From Rickettsiales bacterium (lineage in GTDB: Bacteria; Pseudomonadota; Alphaproteobacteria; Rickettsiales; SXRF01), in contig JAJTHB010000004.1 in the NCBI GenBank assembly GCA_021299465.1, positions 1 through 42,557 of the forward strand: a stretch of DNA of 42,557 nt, in the 5' to 3' direction. Position numbers and translations under genes: made by a program. A model generated the notes under the pieces. That model ran no database searches, was not told the origin of the DNA, and worked only from the letters and a program-made list of their open reading frames with translations. Each line of letters starts with the position of its first letter. The first letter of the stretch is position 1. This document shows, piece after piece, positions 33,815 through 41,388 of this stretch.

Positions 33815-34690
33815 TCAGCCGCGATATTTCGGAAAAAATGGTCTGTCTTTGCCGAGGCTCAGCCGATCGTAAATATCCGGCAGTAGAATCTTGCCGCATA
33901 AATAGCACATCCTTGTAGTCGTGCTGAAACCTTTCTTGAGCATGGCAAGGCCACTGGATGCTTCGGATACACCGGCGCCGCCTCCCAGATCCACGCACCT
34001 AGCGCCGCGATCTCTAAAATAGCGTAGGCTGAAATCGTAGAGTGCATAGGCCGCGCGCAGCTCATAGCCGCGCTCGTTGGAGGCGACGAGATGGCTGTAG
34101 CCATAGCCGTCATGCTCCAGCCATAGCTGGCAGGCGATGAGCTCACTGTTGATAAATGCGCCCATAGTCAGCGGCTCTAGCATGCATAGCTTCTTGAAAT
34201 AATCATGCGAAAATGCCTGAACGCCTCGCATTTCATGCTTAATAATCAGCGCATCATAAAGTGCACACCACTCATTCAGATAGTCCGCCAATTCAATGCG
34301 CTTTATCTCACAATCACGAAACGCGCGGTTCACCTTATAGCGGTGGTTCTTGCTTGCATAGAGTTCCGGCAGGCTGAAATCGTTGATGTAATGTTCTTTG
34401 TAGGCCATCGCCACATCAAAAACCCTGGAGAGAATATCAGGATCAGGCCTAAAAAACGGATCGCTCACCAGCACCAGCGACACCAGACCCAGCGCGTGCA
34501 GTGCCTCAAAATCTTCCTCCAGCGCAGCGCCATCTGCGATCGGCGTCAGTGGATAACAACCCATCGCATCGAAATAAGCCGTGCCGGGGATCTGGCGCTT
34601 CAGCACCCAGCACTTTGCCTGTTCGAGATAGATTGGTTCGTAGCCAGAACCAAACGCTTCAGCATAGCCCTTTGATGCGTAGGGATGCAT
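33815..34690 (-). CDS. FemAB-like GNAT acyltransferase
   Basis: 291 residues. The second half has SHDYFKKLCML, a strand GAFINSELIACQLWLE, then YSHLVASNERGYELRAAYALYDFSLRYF and CVDLGGGAGV, which is the Acetyltransf_6/FemAB-like pattern seen in proteins that transfer aminoacyl or acyl groups to cell-wall or sugar amines. With an adenylation enzyme and a carrier protein close by, it is a candidate for moving an activated amino acid onto an amino sugar. The ATG overlaps the upstream aminotransferase stop by one base (TGATG). Confidence 0.75.
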   Translation of the reverse strand: MHPYASKGYAEAFGSGYEPIYLEQAKCWVLKRQIPGTAYFDAMGCYPLTPIADGAALEEDFEALHALGLVSLVLVSDPFFRPDPDILSRVFDVAMAYKEHYINDFSLPELYASKNHRYKVNRAFRDCEIKRIELADYLNEWCALYDALIIKHEMRGVQAFSHDYFKKLCMLEPLTMGAFINSELIACQLWLEHDGYGYSHLVASNERGYELRAAYALYDFSLRYFRDRGARCVDLGGGAGVSEASSGLAMLKKGFSTTTRMCYLCGKILLPDIYDRLSLGKDRPFFPKYRG

Positions 34691-35838
34691 CAGGCAAACA
34701 TCTTGTTGCCCGCCGGCTGGGTGCAGATATGATGCAGCGTCTGCATGATGGTATCCACCGTTTCCTGATTGATATCGAGGCTAAAAGGCAGCGCAATCAC
34801 CGATCTTCCCAGCGCTTCCGTCACCGGCAGCGGGCCGTGCGGGTAAATGCGGTAAGCCGGTTGCACATGGCAACCCTTGCCCCACCACTGCCGACTTTCA
34901 ATCCCCGCTTCGACCAGCCTTGCAATCACCTCCACCACGTTTTCCTGCGTGAGGCGTACACTGAAGGTCGAGCTTGCCCATTCCTCGCGGATCCACGGAT
35001 GTGAGCCGACTGCATCCGTAATTTTTTCAAATGCCCCTGCGTAGTACCATTTGCGGCAGTGCCAGTATTCGCGCGTCTGCGGCCAGATATCGAGTGCCGC
35101 CAGTGCAAAGGCGGCGGTATATTCACTCATCTTTCCATTGGTTCCGGGAATGGCGATTTCACGCGCATCAGAAAAACCAAAATTGGACATTTGCTGCACG
35201 CGCTTAATGAGTTCGGTATTGGTTGAAATAACCGCGCCACCCTCGCCAACACCAAAGGTTTTGGTGGCATGCATGCTCACCATCACAGGATTCCGGCGCG
35301 GCCTTGATATATCAATCGAAGAAAATGCATCAAACCCTGCTGCTGCATCGATGATGACCGGAATGCCTGTCTCATCGGTGAATGCGTCCCACTCGGCGGT
35401 ATTGAGCGGCGAGCCGAACGGCGCCACTACCATCACCGCGCTTACTTTTCCTTCCAGCTCTTTTACCAGTTGTTTCACCGCCTCCGGATTCAGGGCCCAT
35501 GTTGTTTCATCCACATCCATAAAATACGGGGTAAGGCCTGCGGCAATCACCGAAGCCGGCGTGGCAATGAACGTCCATGAAGGCAGTAAGCAAAGACTGC
35601 CACGCGGCAAATTCATCGCGCGCAGGATATTCACGAGCCCGGCGGTGCCGTTGCTGAGGGTAACCACTGAACCCTCACCTGTACCAAACAACCCACACAA
35701 ACGCTCTTCCAGCTTCTGAACCAGCGGACCAAAGTTAGAGTACCAGCGGTTTTTATCAATTTGCGCCAGATAATGAATGGCGCTTTCATGGCCGAGTAGA
35801 AGTGGACGCATCAAAGAAATTTTTGGTTTAATGCTCAT
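34690..35838 (-). CDS. DegT/DnrJ/EryC1/StrS-family PLP aminotransferase
   Basis: 382 residues. LSNGTAGLVNILRAM (PLP phosphate binding), PSWTFIATPASVIAAGLTP, VIIDAAAGFDAF and SMHATKTFGVGEGGAV with Lys193 as the Schiff-base lysine are all in place. The family makes amino sugars from keto-sugar nucleotides. The start MSIKPKISLMRPLLL and NRWYSNFGP are typical of sugar aminotransferases. Coupled on both sides (ATGA with the glycosyltransferase, TGATG with the FemAB-like gene). Likely makes the amine that the acyltransferases in this locus modify. Confidence 0.9.
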   Translation of the reverse strand: MSIKPKISLMRPLLLGHESAIHYLAQIDKNRWYSNFGPLVQKLEERLCGLFGTGEGSVVTLSNGTAGLVNILRAMNLPRGSLCLLPSWTFIATPASVIAAGLTPYFMDVDETTWALNPEAVKQLVKELEGKVSAVMVVAPFGSPLNTAEWDAFTDETGIPVIIDAAAGFDAFSSIDISRPRRNPVMVSMHATKTFGVGEGGAVISTNTELIKRVQQMSNFGFSDAREIAIPGTNGKMSEYTAAFALAALDIWPQTREYWHCRKWYYAGAFEKITDAVGSHPWIREEWASSTFSVRLTQENVVEVIARLVEAGIESRQWWGKGCHVQPAYRIYPHGPLPVTEALGRSVIALPFSLDINQETVDTIMQTLHHICTQPAGNKMFA

Positions 35839-36752
35839 GCGGTGGCTTTCGGCGGTGCAAAATACATTTGTTTTAATAGCTCGGTAAATTCAGGTATTCC
35901 ACGAACATCATCAAATAACGGTGCGCGTCTGGCAACGATCTTCTCAGCGGCCTGACGGTAAAAATCTTTATCCTGTGCCAGCCTGAGTACGATATCGACG
36001 TAATCGTCATGTGTTTTTGCAATCAGCTCTGGTAGCTCCATGCGCGTAAAAAATAGGTATGCGGCTCGCCCAGATAAATAGGGCCCCGGCCAGGTGACAA
36101 ATGGTACGCCCGCTGCGATGGCAAGATAAGCCACGGTACCAAATGAGAAATGGAATGAATCCATCACCACATCCATGGCGCGCATGTGATGCATGAAATC
36201 ATCGCGTGATACATAAGGCAGGAAAAGCATGCGCTGCTGATCTTCAGGCGATAAGCGCTCGGCAAAGCGCTTGCGCAGCGCAGATTGCAAAATCGTGGTC
36301 TGTTTATCATAAAATACGATGCGTGCTTTGGGGTCACGCCTTAGGATGGCTTCAAACACCGGATCCATATCAGGATGGATCTTAAAGAGCTGCACTGGGC
36401 AGGCATAAAGCCGCACATCATCCGTAGGCAGACCTAACTCGCCGCGCGATTTAGCGGGCCCGGAAGGTGGCGCGATTCCTTTGACCACCGTGGCATCTTG
36501 TTGCGTTAATAGTAAGGTTTCAGAATAAGCTTCTTGGGCATGCGGCGGTTCGCCGTCATGCGGCGAGATGAAATAATCCATGTTGGGAATGCCGGTAGTT
36601 ACCGGCAGGCCGCCAAGCACGCATTGCACCGGTGCCAGCCTTGCAAACGGTAAGGCATACATCAGGGCATGGGCGCCAACTTCAAGATAGACGAGGATAT
36701 CAGGCTTTTGCTTGGCAATCAGCCGCGCACTGGTATCAAAATCCAGTGGCAA
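35835..36752 (-). CDS. C-terminal part of frameshifted SPINDLY-type O-GlcNAc-transferase-like glycosyltransferase
   Basis: The C-terminal catalytic lobe of a TPR-OGT/SPINDLY family glycosyltransferase: DILVYLEVGAHALMYALPFARLAPVQCVLGGLPVTTG, PNMDYFISPHDGEP and KIHPDMDPVFEAILRRDPKARIVFYD, each spread over the first 160 residues. A downstream FATGTVAYLAIAAGVP-like segment (HFSFGTVAYLAIAAGVPFVTWPG) completes the GT41 fold. The same reading frame continues upstream without a stop to about 36830 (FFFRAPLDPEIQAIKKRFEC), where it should join the TPR half; the 36752 start is therefore artificial. Together with the next entry it forms one gene. Confidence 0.85.
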   Translation of the reverse strand: MPLDFDTSARLIAKQKPDILVYLEVGAHALMYALPFARLAPVQCVLGGLPVTTGIPNMDYFISPHDGEPPHAQEAYSETLLLTQQDATVVKGIAPPSGPAKSRGELGLPTDDVRLYACPVQLFKIHPDMDPVFEAILRRDPKARIVFYDKQTTILQSALRKRFAERLSPEDQQRMLFLPYVSRDDFMHHMRAMDVVMDSFHFSFGTVAYLAIAAGVPFVTWPGPYLSGRAAYLFFTRMELPELIAKTHDDYVDIVLRLAQDKDFYRQAAEKIVARRAPLFDDVRGIPEFTELLKQMYFAPPKATA

Positions 36753-37693
36753 ATCAACGAAGCATTCGAAGCGTTTTTTAATCGCCTGTATTTCCGGATC
36801 CAGCGGGGCGCGGAAGAAAAAATCCAGGTTTCAAAACCCGGTGTTTCATGTAGCGCCTCCATCAGTCCCATAAAAAATTGATTCAGTGTCGGCTGATGCA
36901 TCGAGGGCGAGACGAAACCAACACGCAGCACTTCGCCCGCTGGCTTGCGTGGTTTCTCGCAATGCGGCGCGGTATAGTTAAGCGGCGGACAGGCTTTGAG
37001 GAAAAATTTTGCGATGGTCTGTGCCATCTCTTTGTTTGGGCGGCCTTGATAGGGCAGGTAAAAAAGCGAATTTCGCATATGCTTAACCGGTTCAGCAAAG
37101 CTCAGGCCATCACGCAGGAAATTATCCAGCTTGTGAAGTAGACGCGCACGCATCGCGTCGATCTGCTCATTCGACATCGCCACTTGCGGCACATACAGCG
37201 CATCGGCGATACGTGTTCTGGTGCTGCTTGGAAATTTAGCCGCAACATGTTCACCGAGCCGAAGCGCGGTATCCATATTACCAATCATGTAATGCCCGTT
37301 GAGCAGGTTAATCCACATATCCTCAGAATTAGGAAGGATTTCCAGCCCGCGCTGCGCCACTTTAATCGCCTGCTGCGGCATTTCGGCAAGTACGAACAGG
37401 TAGCTCATGTTACGCATCATCTCGCCGTTTTGTGAATCCAGGTTAAACGCAGTCTGAAAATCAAGCTGCATTTGCGCAAAATTGGATAAGTGATAAAAAA
37501 TCGCGCCGCGGTTAAAATAAGCAAGCCCTGACTGAGGATTAAGGGCGATGGCTTCTTCGATTAACTCTAAAGCACGCTCCGGCTGCTTCTTATTAAGGCA
37601 GGCAATGCCCTCATTCATGATCTGGGTAGATCGCATCTGATTGGCAATCGATATGGCCCCTTGAGAATTATCCACAGAACTTGCGATGGACAT
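36719..37693 (-). CDS. N-terminal TPR part of frameshifted SPINDLY-type glycosyltransferase
   Basis: From the ATG at 37693 (GGGGA upstream; a TTG at 37705 is less likely) the protein has tetratricopeptide repeats (MNEGIACLNKKQPERALELIEEAI..., LAYFNRGAIFYHLSNF..., GEMMRNMSYLFVLAEMPQQAIKVAQ..., EDMWINLLNGHYMIGN...) and then the start of the SPINDLY domain, LRVGFVSPSMHQPTLNQFF and FETWIF. After TWIF the frame leaves the family (SSAPRWIRKYRR...). Adding one T to the six-T run (36817-36822 as A on the plus strand) gives TWIFFFRAPLDPE and joins the downstream half. Such enzymes glycosylate proteins, in Alphaproteobacteria notably flagellin; that role is inference. Confidence 0.85.
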   Translation of the reverse strand: MSIASSVDNSQGAISIANQMRSTQIMNEGIACLNKKQPERALELIEEAIALNPQSGLAYFNRGAIFYHLSNFAQMQLDFQTAFNLDSQNGEMMRNMSYLFVLAEMPQQAIKVAQRGLEILPNSEDMWINLLNGHYMIGNMDTALRLGEHVAAKFPSSTRTRIADALYVPQVAMSNEQIDAMRARLLHKLDNFLRDGLSFAEPVKHMRNSLFYLPYQGRPNKEMAQTIAKFFLKACPPLNYTAPHCEKPRKPAGEVLRVGFVSPSMHQPTLNQFFMGLMEALHETPGFETWIFSSAPRWIRKYRRLKNASNASLICHWILIPVRG

Positions 37694-37771
37694 AAATTTC
37701 CCCAAACATTCCTGATTACGAAATTAACGATTTAATCATGATTTATCAGCAATTTTGGTGCCAATCGATAG

Positions 37772-37812
37772 AAAAAAATGGCGCTGTATTTATTTGCAAT
37801 GAAGGCTGCGCC
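37772..37812 (-). terminator. weak candidate intrinsic terminator after asnB
   Basis: Read leftward, GGCGC (37812-37808) pairs with GCGCC (37784-37780) and is followed by A and seven T (37778-37772). The stem is only 5 bp with a 23-base loop, so it is weak, but the T-run just after the stem and its position after the asnB stop fit a terminator between asnB and the glycosyltransferase gene. Confidence 0.3.
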
Positions 37813-37820
37813 CGCCTGCA

Positions 37821-39557
37821 TCATGATCTTAGCCCTGAATGATCCAGCCATAACTGGGTGGTGAGCATGGTGCGTAGATGTTTGGTATGATTGGCGATAC
37901 CTGCCTTATGATCGGCAAGCATGGCGAGTGCGGCCTTGGTATTCATGATGCTGCCATCATGGCGCGCAAGTGTAGCGTGCGCCCAGTCGTAAAGCGGGGC
38001 TTTGATCCACTCACCGATTGGCATGGTCGGCATGGTTTTTTCCCGGAAAATAAAGTCATGCGGGAACTTGGTCGCGGCATAATTCTTGAAATAAAACTTA
38101 CTGTAGCCATCGGCGAATTTTTGACTATTGGGCAACCGCACAAATAGCTCGCTGATGCGATGATCCATCAGCGGCGAGCGCACTTCAGTTGACCATGCGG
38201 CGCCCATGCGTTCGCCTTTGAGCAGGTTATTGCCGGGAAGTAAGCTGGTGGTTTCAAACGCGACAATCTGGTCGATCAAACTCAAGTAGGTAAACGGCGC
38301 AATTTTCTCCTGAAAACGCGCCCATGGATCCGGCGTAGCTTGCTCGAAATCGCTAGTGAGCACGCGCGTACGGTTTTCGCTGTCCATGTAGTTGATGGTG
38401 GTGAAATAATCTTTCAGCGAAAAGTCGGGTCTGGGTGCGCGGCGAAAATGCTGGCCGCCGAGCGCTTCATCCGGCCCGTCGCCGGAAAATAGCACCACCT
38501 TACCTTCTTTATGGGCACGCTCAGCGAGCAAGAAAAAGAGGAAAAAAGAAAAATCACCATGCGGCTGTTCCGCATGCGAAACGACCTTGGCGGCGATCTC
38601 GGGTAGTATCTCCGGCGTTATGCGAACTTCGTGCAAATCAATACCAAGCTGATCCGCTGCCTGCTTGGAAAAACCGAACTCACTGTATGCTTCATTCACG
38701 GTATTAAGGCCGTAAGCATCAAGGTGCTTCTCGCGCCATGCTTTTCGCACATGATAGGCGATTACCGATGAATCAACGCCGCCCGAAAGATAAAGCCCGC
38801 CAGCCACATCAAAACGCATCTGGATACGAACCGCATCTTCAAGCAGCGCTTCAAATTCTTCGAAACTCGGGGTTGCTTTTTCGGCTTCAAACGGCCACTG
38901 CCAGTAGCGTTTTTTTTGCGGCTCTTTTCCCTCCTCAAACAGCCAGTAGCAGCCAGGCTCGACATGCTCGATGCCAGCAAAACAAGTATGGGGCGATAGA
39001 CAATAGTTAAAGGCAAAAACCTCCTTAAGTGCCGCCGGATTCATGGCGCGCTTCATCCCGGGAAGCGCAAGGATGGATTTCATTTCGCTGGCAAAGGCAT
39101 AGCCGCCCCGGTAGCGTGCGATAAAGCATGGCTTGATGCCCTGCCGGTCGCGCACAAGCATGCCGCGATGCTGCTTAGTATCCCAAATAAAAAAGGCGAA
39201 CATGCCGATCATACGGCTCATCATGTTCTCACCTTCCGCGCGCCACAGATGCACCAGCACCTCGGTGTCGCAGCGTGTCTTGAAGTGGTAGCCTTTCGCT
39301 TCTAGCTCTTCGCGCAGCTCAACATAATTATAAATGCAGCCATTGAAGCTGACACAAACGGTGCCATCGTCATTATAAAGTGGCTGACGGCCGGTCGCCG
39401 GATCGATGGTAGCAAGCCTTGCATGACCCATCACCGCTGCACCGTGGCTGACCACGCCTGCATCATCCGGGCCGCGATGGCGAACGACATTCACCATCGC
39501 CTGCACATCGGCAATGCTAGCGCCTGCTACATTAATGAGTCCGGCGATTCCACACAT
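37821..39557 (-). CDS. asnB: asparagine synthase (glutamine-hydrolysing), AsnB type
   Basis: 578 residues. A class II glutaminase domain starts MCGIAG with nucleophile Cys2 and includes RHRGPDDAG and FNGCIYNY. The synthetase domain has the PP-loop SGGVDSS (258-264) and SGDGPDEALGG. In polysaccharide loci, AsnB homologues amidate sugar carboxylates (for example WbpS-type) or amino-acid substituents, so this copy may serve the glycan rather than asparagine supply. The PP-loop and glutaminase residues are all present, so it looks active. Confidence 0.88.
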   Translation of the reverse strand: MCGIAGLINVAGASIADVQAMVNVVRHRGPDDAGVVSHGAAVMGHARLATIDPATGRQPLYNDDGTVCVSFNGCIYNYVELREELEAKGYHFKTRCDTEVLVHLWRAEGENMMSRMIGMFAFFIWDTKQHRGMLVRDRQGIKPCFIARYRGGYAFASEMKSILALPGMKRAMNPAALKEVFAFNYCLSPHTCFAGIEHVEPGCYWLFEEGKEPQKKRYWQWPFEAEKATPSFEEFEALLEDAVRIQMRFDVAGGLYLSGGVDSSVIAYHVRKAWREKHLDAYGLNTVNEAYSEFGFSKQAADQLGIDLHEVRITPEILPEIAAKVVSHAEQPHGDFSFFLFFLLAERAHKEGKVVLFSGDGPDEALGGQHFRRAPRPDFSLKDYFTTINYMDSENRTRVLTSDFEQATPDPWARFQEKIAPFTYLSLIDQIVAFETTSLLPGNNLLKGERMGAAWSTEVRSPLMDHRISELFVRLPNSQKFADGYSKFYFKNYAATKFPHDFIFREKTMPTMPIGEWIKAPLYDWAHATLARHDGSIMNTKAALAMLADHKAGIANHTKHLRTMLTTQLWLDHSGLRS

Positions 39558-39588
39558 GTCGGCACTACAGACGAATCAGTCTGCCATG

Positions 39589-40026
39589 TCAACGATTTCG
39601 GGCGGCCTTTTCGGCGGCGCCCATCGGCATCAGGTCGATGATGGTTTCAACACAGCCCGTGCCAACATCCTTTTTGCCGCGATGTTTTTCCTCACCGTCC
39701 TTGCCGAGCAGGATGACGGCAAACTTGCCTTTTTCTACCTTGAAATAATCGTAAAACGGCTTGGTGGGCAGCTGCGGCTTTAGCTCATCATCAATAGAAA
39801 CCTGCGTGTCTTCAATGATACGCCAGACCACCACATCGCGATCTTTGAGGCTCTGCGGCGTACCCGGTAGGCGCTTCAGCATGGCCTGATAATGCGGATC
39901 ATCGGCGCTGGGCGTAAAAATTAGCAACACACGTTTTTCCCACAGATAGCTCTCCATCAGCCGGCCAACATCCAGCGAGCTGCAAGCCGCCAGAAGCAGG
40001 CTGAGCGCCAAAACTATTTTTTTCAT
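39589..40026 (-). CDS. DUF4174 lipoprotein
   Basis: 145 residues. A lipoprotein signal MKKIVLALSLLLAACSS has its lipobox LAAC with Cys15. The remainder matches DUF4174: LMESYLWEKRVLLIFTPSADDPHYQAM, RDVVVWRI, and GKFAVILLGKDGEEKHRGKK, a thioredoxin-like fold without the CxxC. The start overlaps the upstream esterase gene by ATGA. Function unknown; periplasmic and membrane-anchored. Confidence 0.85.
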   Translation of the reverse strand: MKKIVLALSLLLAACSSLDVGRLMESYLWEKRVLLIFTPSADDPHYQAMLKRLPGTPQSLKDRDVVVWRIIEDTQVSIDDELKPQLPTKPFYDYFKVEKGKFAVILLGKDGEEKHRGKKDVGTGCVETIIDLMPMGAAEKAARNR

Positions 40027-40643
40027 GGCCGCGCCTCTAAAATCTGCAGCGCGTAGGGCAGCACGCCTTCTACCATGCGCGCAACGCCAAGCTGGTTCGG
40101 GTGGATGCCGTCGCGCTGGTTCATCGCGGGGTCAAGCACCACGCCTTCTAAGAAAAACGGATAAAGCGAGACACGATATTCTTCAGCGAGCGCCGGATAA
40201 AGCACGTCAAATGCGCGCTGGTAGTCTGCGCCCATGTTCATACCGGTTCGCATCCCCAGCAGCAGCGCGGGAATCTGTTTTTCATTCAGCCTGGCAAGAA
40301 TACCGGCAAGGTTGGCCTTGGTATGGGCAGGGTCGATGCCACGCAGCATATCGTTACCGCCGAGGCCAACAATCACCAGCGCCGGTTTCGGCTCGCCAGC
40401 CACCGACCAATCAACGCGCGCGAGGCCACCAGCTGATGTATCCCCCGCCACCCCTGCATTTTCCATTTTGACTTCCACACCCTTGGCAGCAAGCGCTGCC
40501 GCCAGCTGGGAGGGGAAATCCTGCCCCGCTTCGAGGCCATAGCCGGAGGTCAGGCTATCACCAAGCGCCACCACGCGAAGCGGCGCCGCCTGCGCGATAT
40601 TCACCTGAAAAAACACCAAAAGACTTAGCAGTATGATGCGCAT
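40023..40643 (-). CDS. TesA-like arylesterase / SGNH hydrolase
   Basis: 206 residues with a signal peptide (about 1-19, ending AQAA). SGNH blocks are all seen: block I VVALGDSLTSGYG with nucleophile Ser, block II Gly in AGVAGDTSAGG, block III GLGGNDMLRG, and block V DGIHPNQLG with Asp and His. This is the TesA/arylesterase family (periplasmic thioesterase/lysophospholipase). As in enterobacteria, it is divergent from a YbbA/YbbP-type exporter. Confidence 0.9.
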   Translation of the reverse strand: MRIILLSLLVFFQVNIAQAAPLRVVALGDSLTSGYGLEAGQDFPSQLAAALAAKGVEVKMENAGVAGDTSAGGLARVDWSVAGEPKPALVIVGLGGNDMLRGIDPAHTKANLAGILARLNEKQIPALLLGMRTGMNMGADYQRAFDVLYPALAEEYRVSLYPFFLEGVVLDPAMNQRDGIHPNQLGVARMVEGVLPYALQILEARP

Positions 40644-40680
40644 TGTTTTTCTCTTGTCCTGAACTATGTTACTTCAAGAA

Positions 40681-40686
40681 TATAAT
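40681..40686 (+). promoter_or_regulatory. perfect -10 hexamer TATAAT upstream of the YbbA-like gene
   Basis: TATAAT lies 39 bp before the ATG at 40726; the expected -35 area (about 40658) has only a weak match. The box lies downstream of the alternative ATG at 40666, which supports 40726 as the real start. Confidence 0.4.
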
Positions 40687-40725
40687 AGCCCCCTGCCCCG
40701 ATTCCAAGCTGTTAAGGATATTTTT

Positions 40726-41388
40726 ATGCTGCTTTCCATGAATAACATCACCCTTTCGCTGCCCGGTTCTGGCGGTCTGGTGGAAATTCTGCGCGGCGCG
40801 TCACTTTCGCTGCCGCAGGGCAAATCGGTGGCGGTGGTGGGGCCGTCCGGCTCCGGAAAAACCTCGCTGATGATGATCTGCGCCGGGCTGCTTAAAGCCA
40901 CCAGCGGCACGCTGATCTTTGACGGCGACGATATCACCCATCATAGTGAAGGCGAGATGGCGCAGCTTCGGCGCGACCGCATGGGCATTGTGTTTCAGAA
41001 CTTCCACCTGATCCCGACCATGACTGCGCTGGAAAACGTGGCCATTCCCCTCGAGCTGGCAGGTGTGCCGCAGGCGCAAATGCGCGCGAAGGAGGCGCTT
41101 ACCAGCGTGCAGCTTGGCCACCGGCTGACGCATTACCCGTCGCAGCTCTCCGGCGGCGAGCAGCAGCGCGTGGCGATTGCGCGGGCGCTCGCCATGAAAC
41201 CTTCATTGATTCTGGCTGATGAACCCACCGGCAACCTCGATCAGGATACGGGCAGCGCCATCATGACCCTGCTGTTTGAGCGGGTGAAAGAGCACGGCGC
41301 GACGCTGATGCTGATTACGCATGATCCCGCGCTTGCCGCGATGTGTGACCTGACCATTCACATCAAAGACGGAAAGGTGCTGGCATGA
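40726..41388 (+). CDS. ABC transporter ATP-binding protein (YbbA-like)
   Basis: 220 residues from the ATG at 40726, preceded by TTAAGGAT. Walker [10 protein letters not shown]-loop [11 protein letters not shown], signature LSGGEQQR, Walker [13 protein letters not shown] and the switch His in ITHDP. The MacB/LolD/YbbA branch is indicated by the TSG insertion pattern and the adjacent FtsX-like permease. The stop overlaps the permease start (ATGA at 41385-41388). Probably an envelope lipid or lipoprotein handling exporter together with the TesA-like esterase. Confidence 0.93.
   Translation: MLLSMNNITLSLPGSGGLVEILRGASLSLPQGKSVAVVGPSGSGKTSLMMICAGLLKATSGTLIFDGDDITHHSEGEMAQLRRDRMGIVFQNFHLIPTMTALENVAIPLELAGVPQAQMRAKEALTSVQLGHRLTHYPSQLSGGEQQRVAIARALAMKPSLILADEPTGNLDQDTGSAIMTLLFERVKEHGATLMLITHDPALAAMCDLTIHIKDGKVLA

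Noticed and set aside
36809-36830. Programmed -1 frameshift in the SPINDLY gene instead of a mutation
   Set aside because: The codon phasing (ATT TTT TCT) is not a canonical X XXY YYZ heptamer and no downstream stimulator is evident; kept only as a minor possibility within the frameshift finding.
40666-40725. Longer N-terminus for the YbbA-like ATPase (ATG at 40666)
   Set aside because: A perfect -10 box lies within this stretch and the ATG at 40726 has a proper ribosome site; the extra 20 residues are not conserved in the family.
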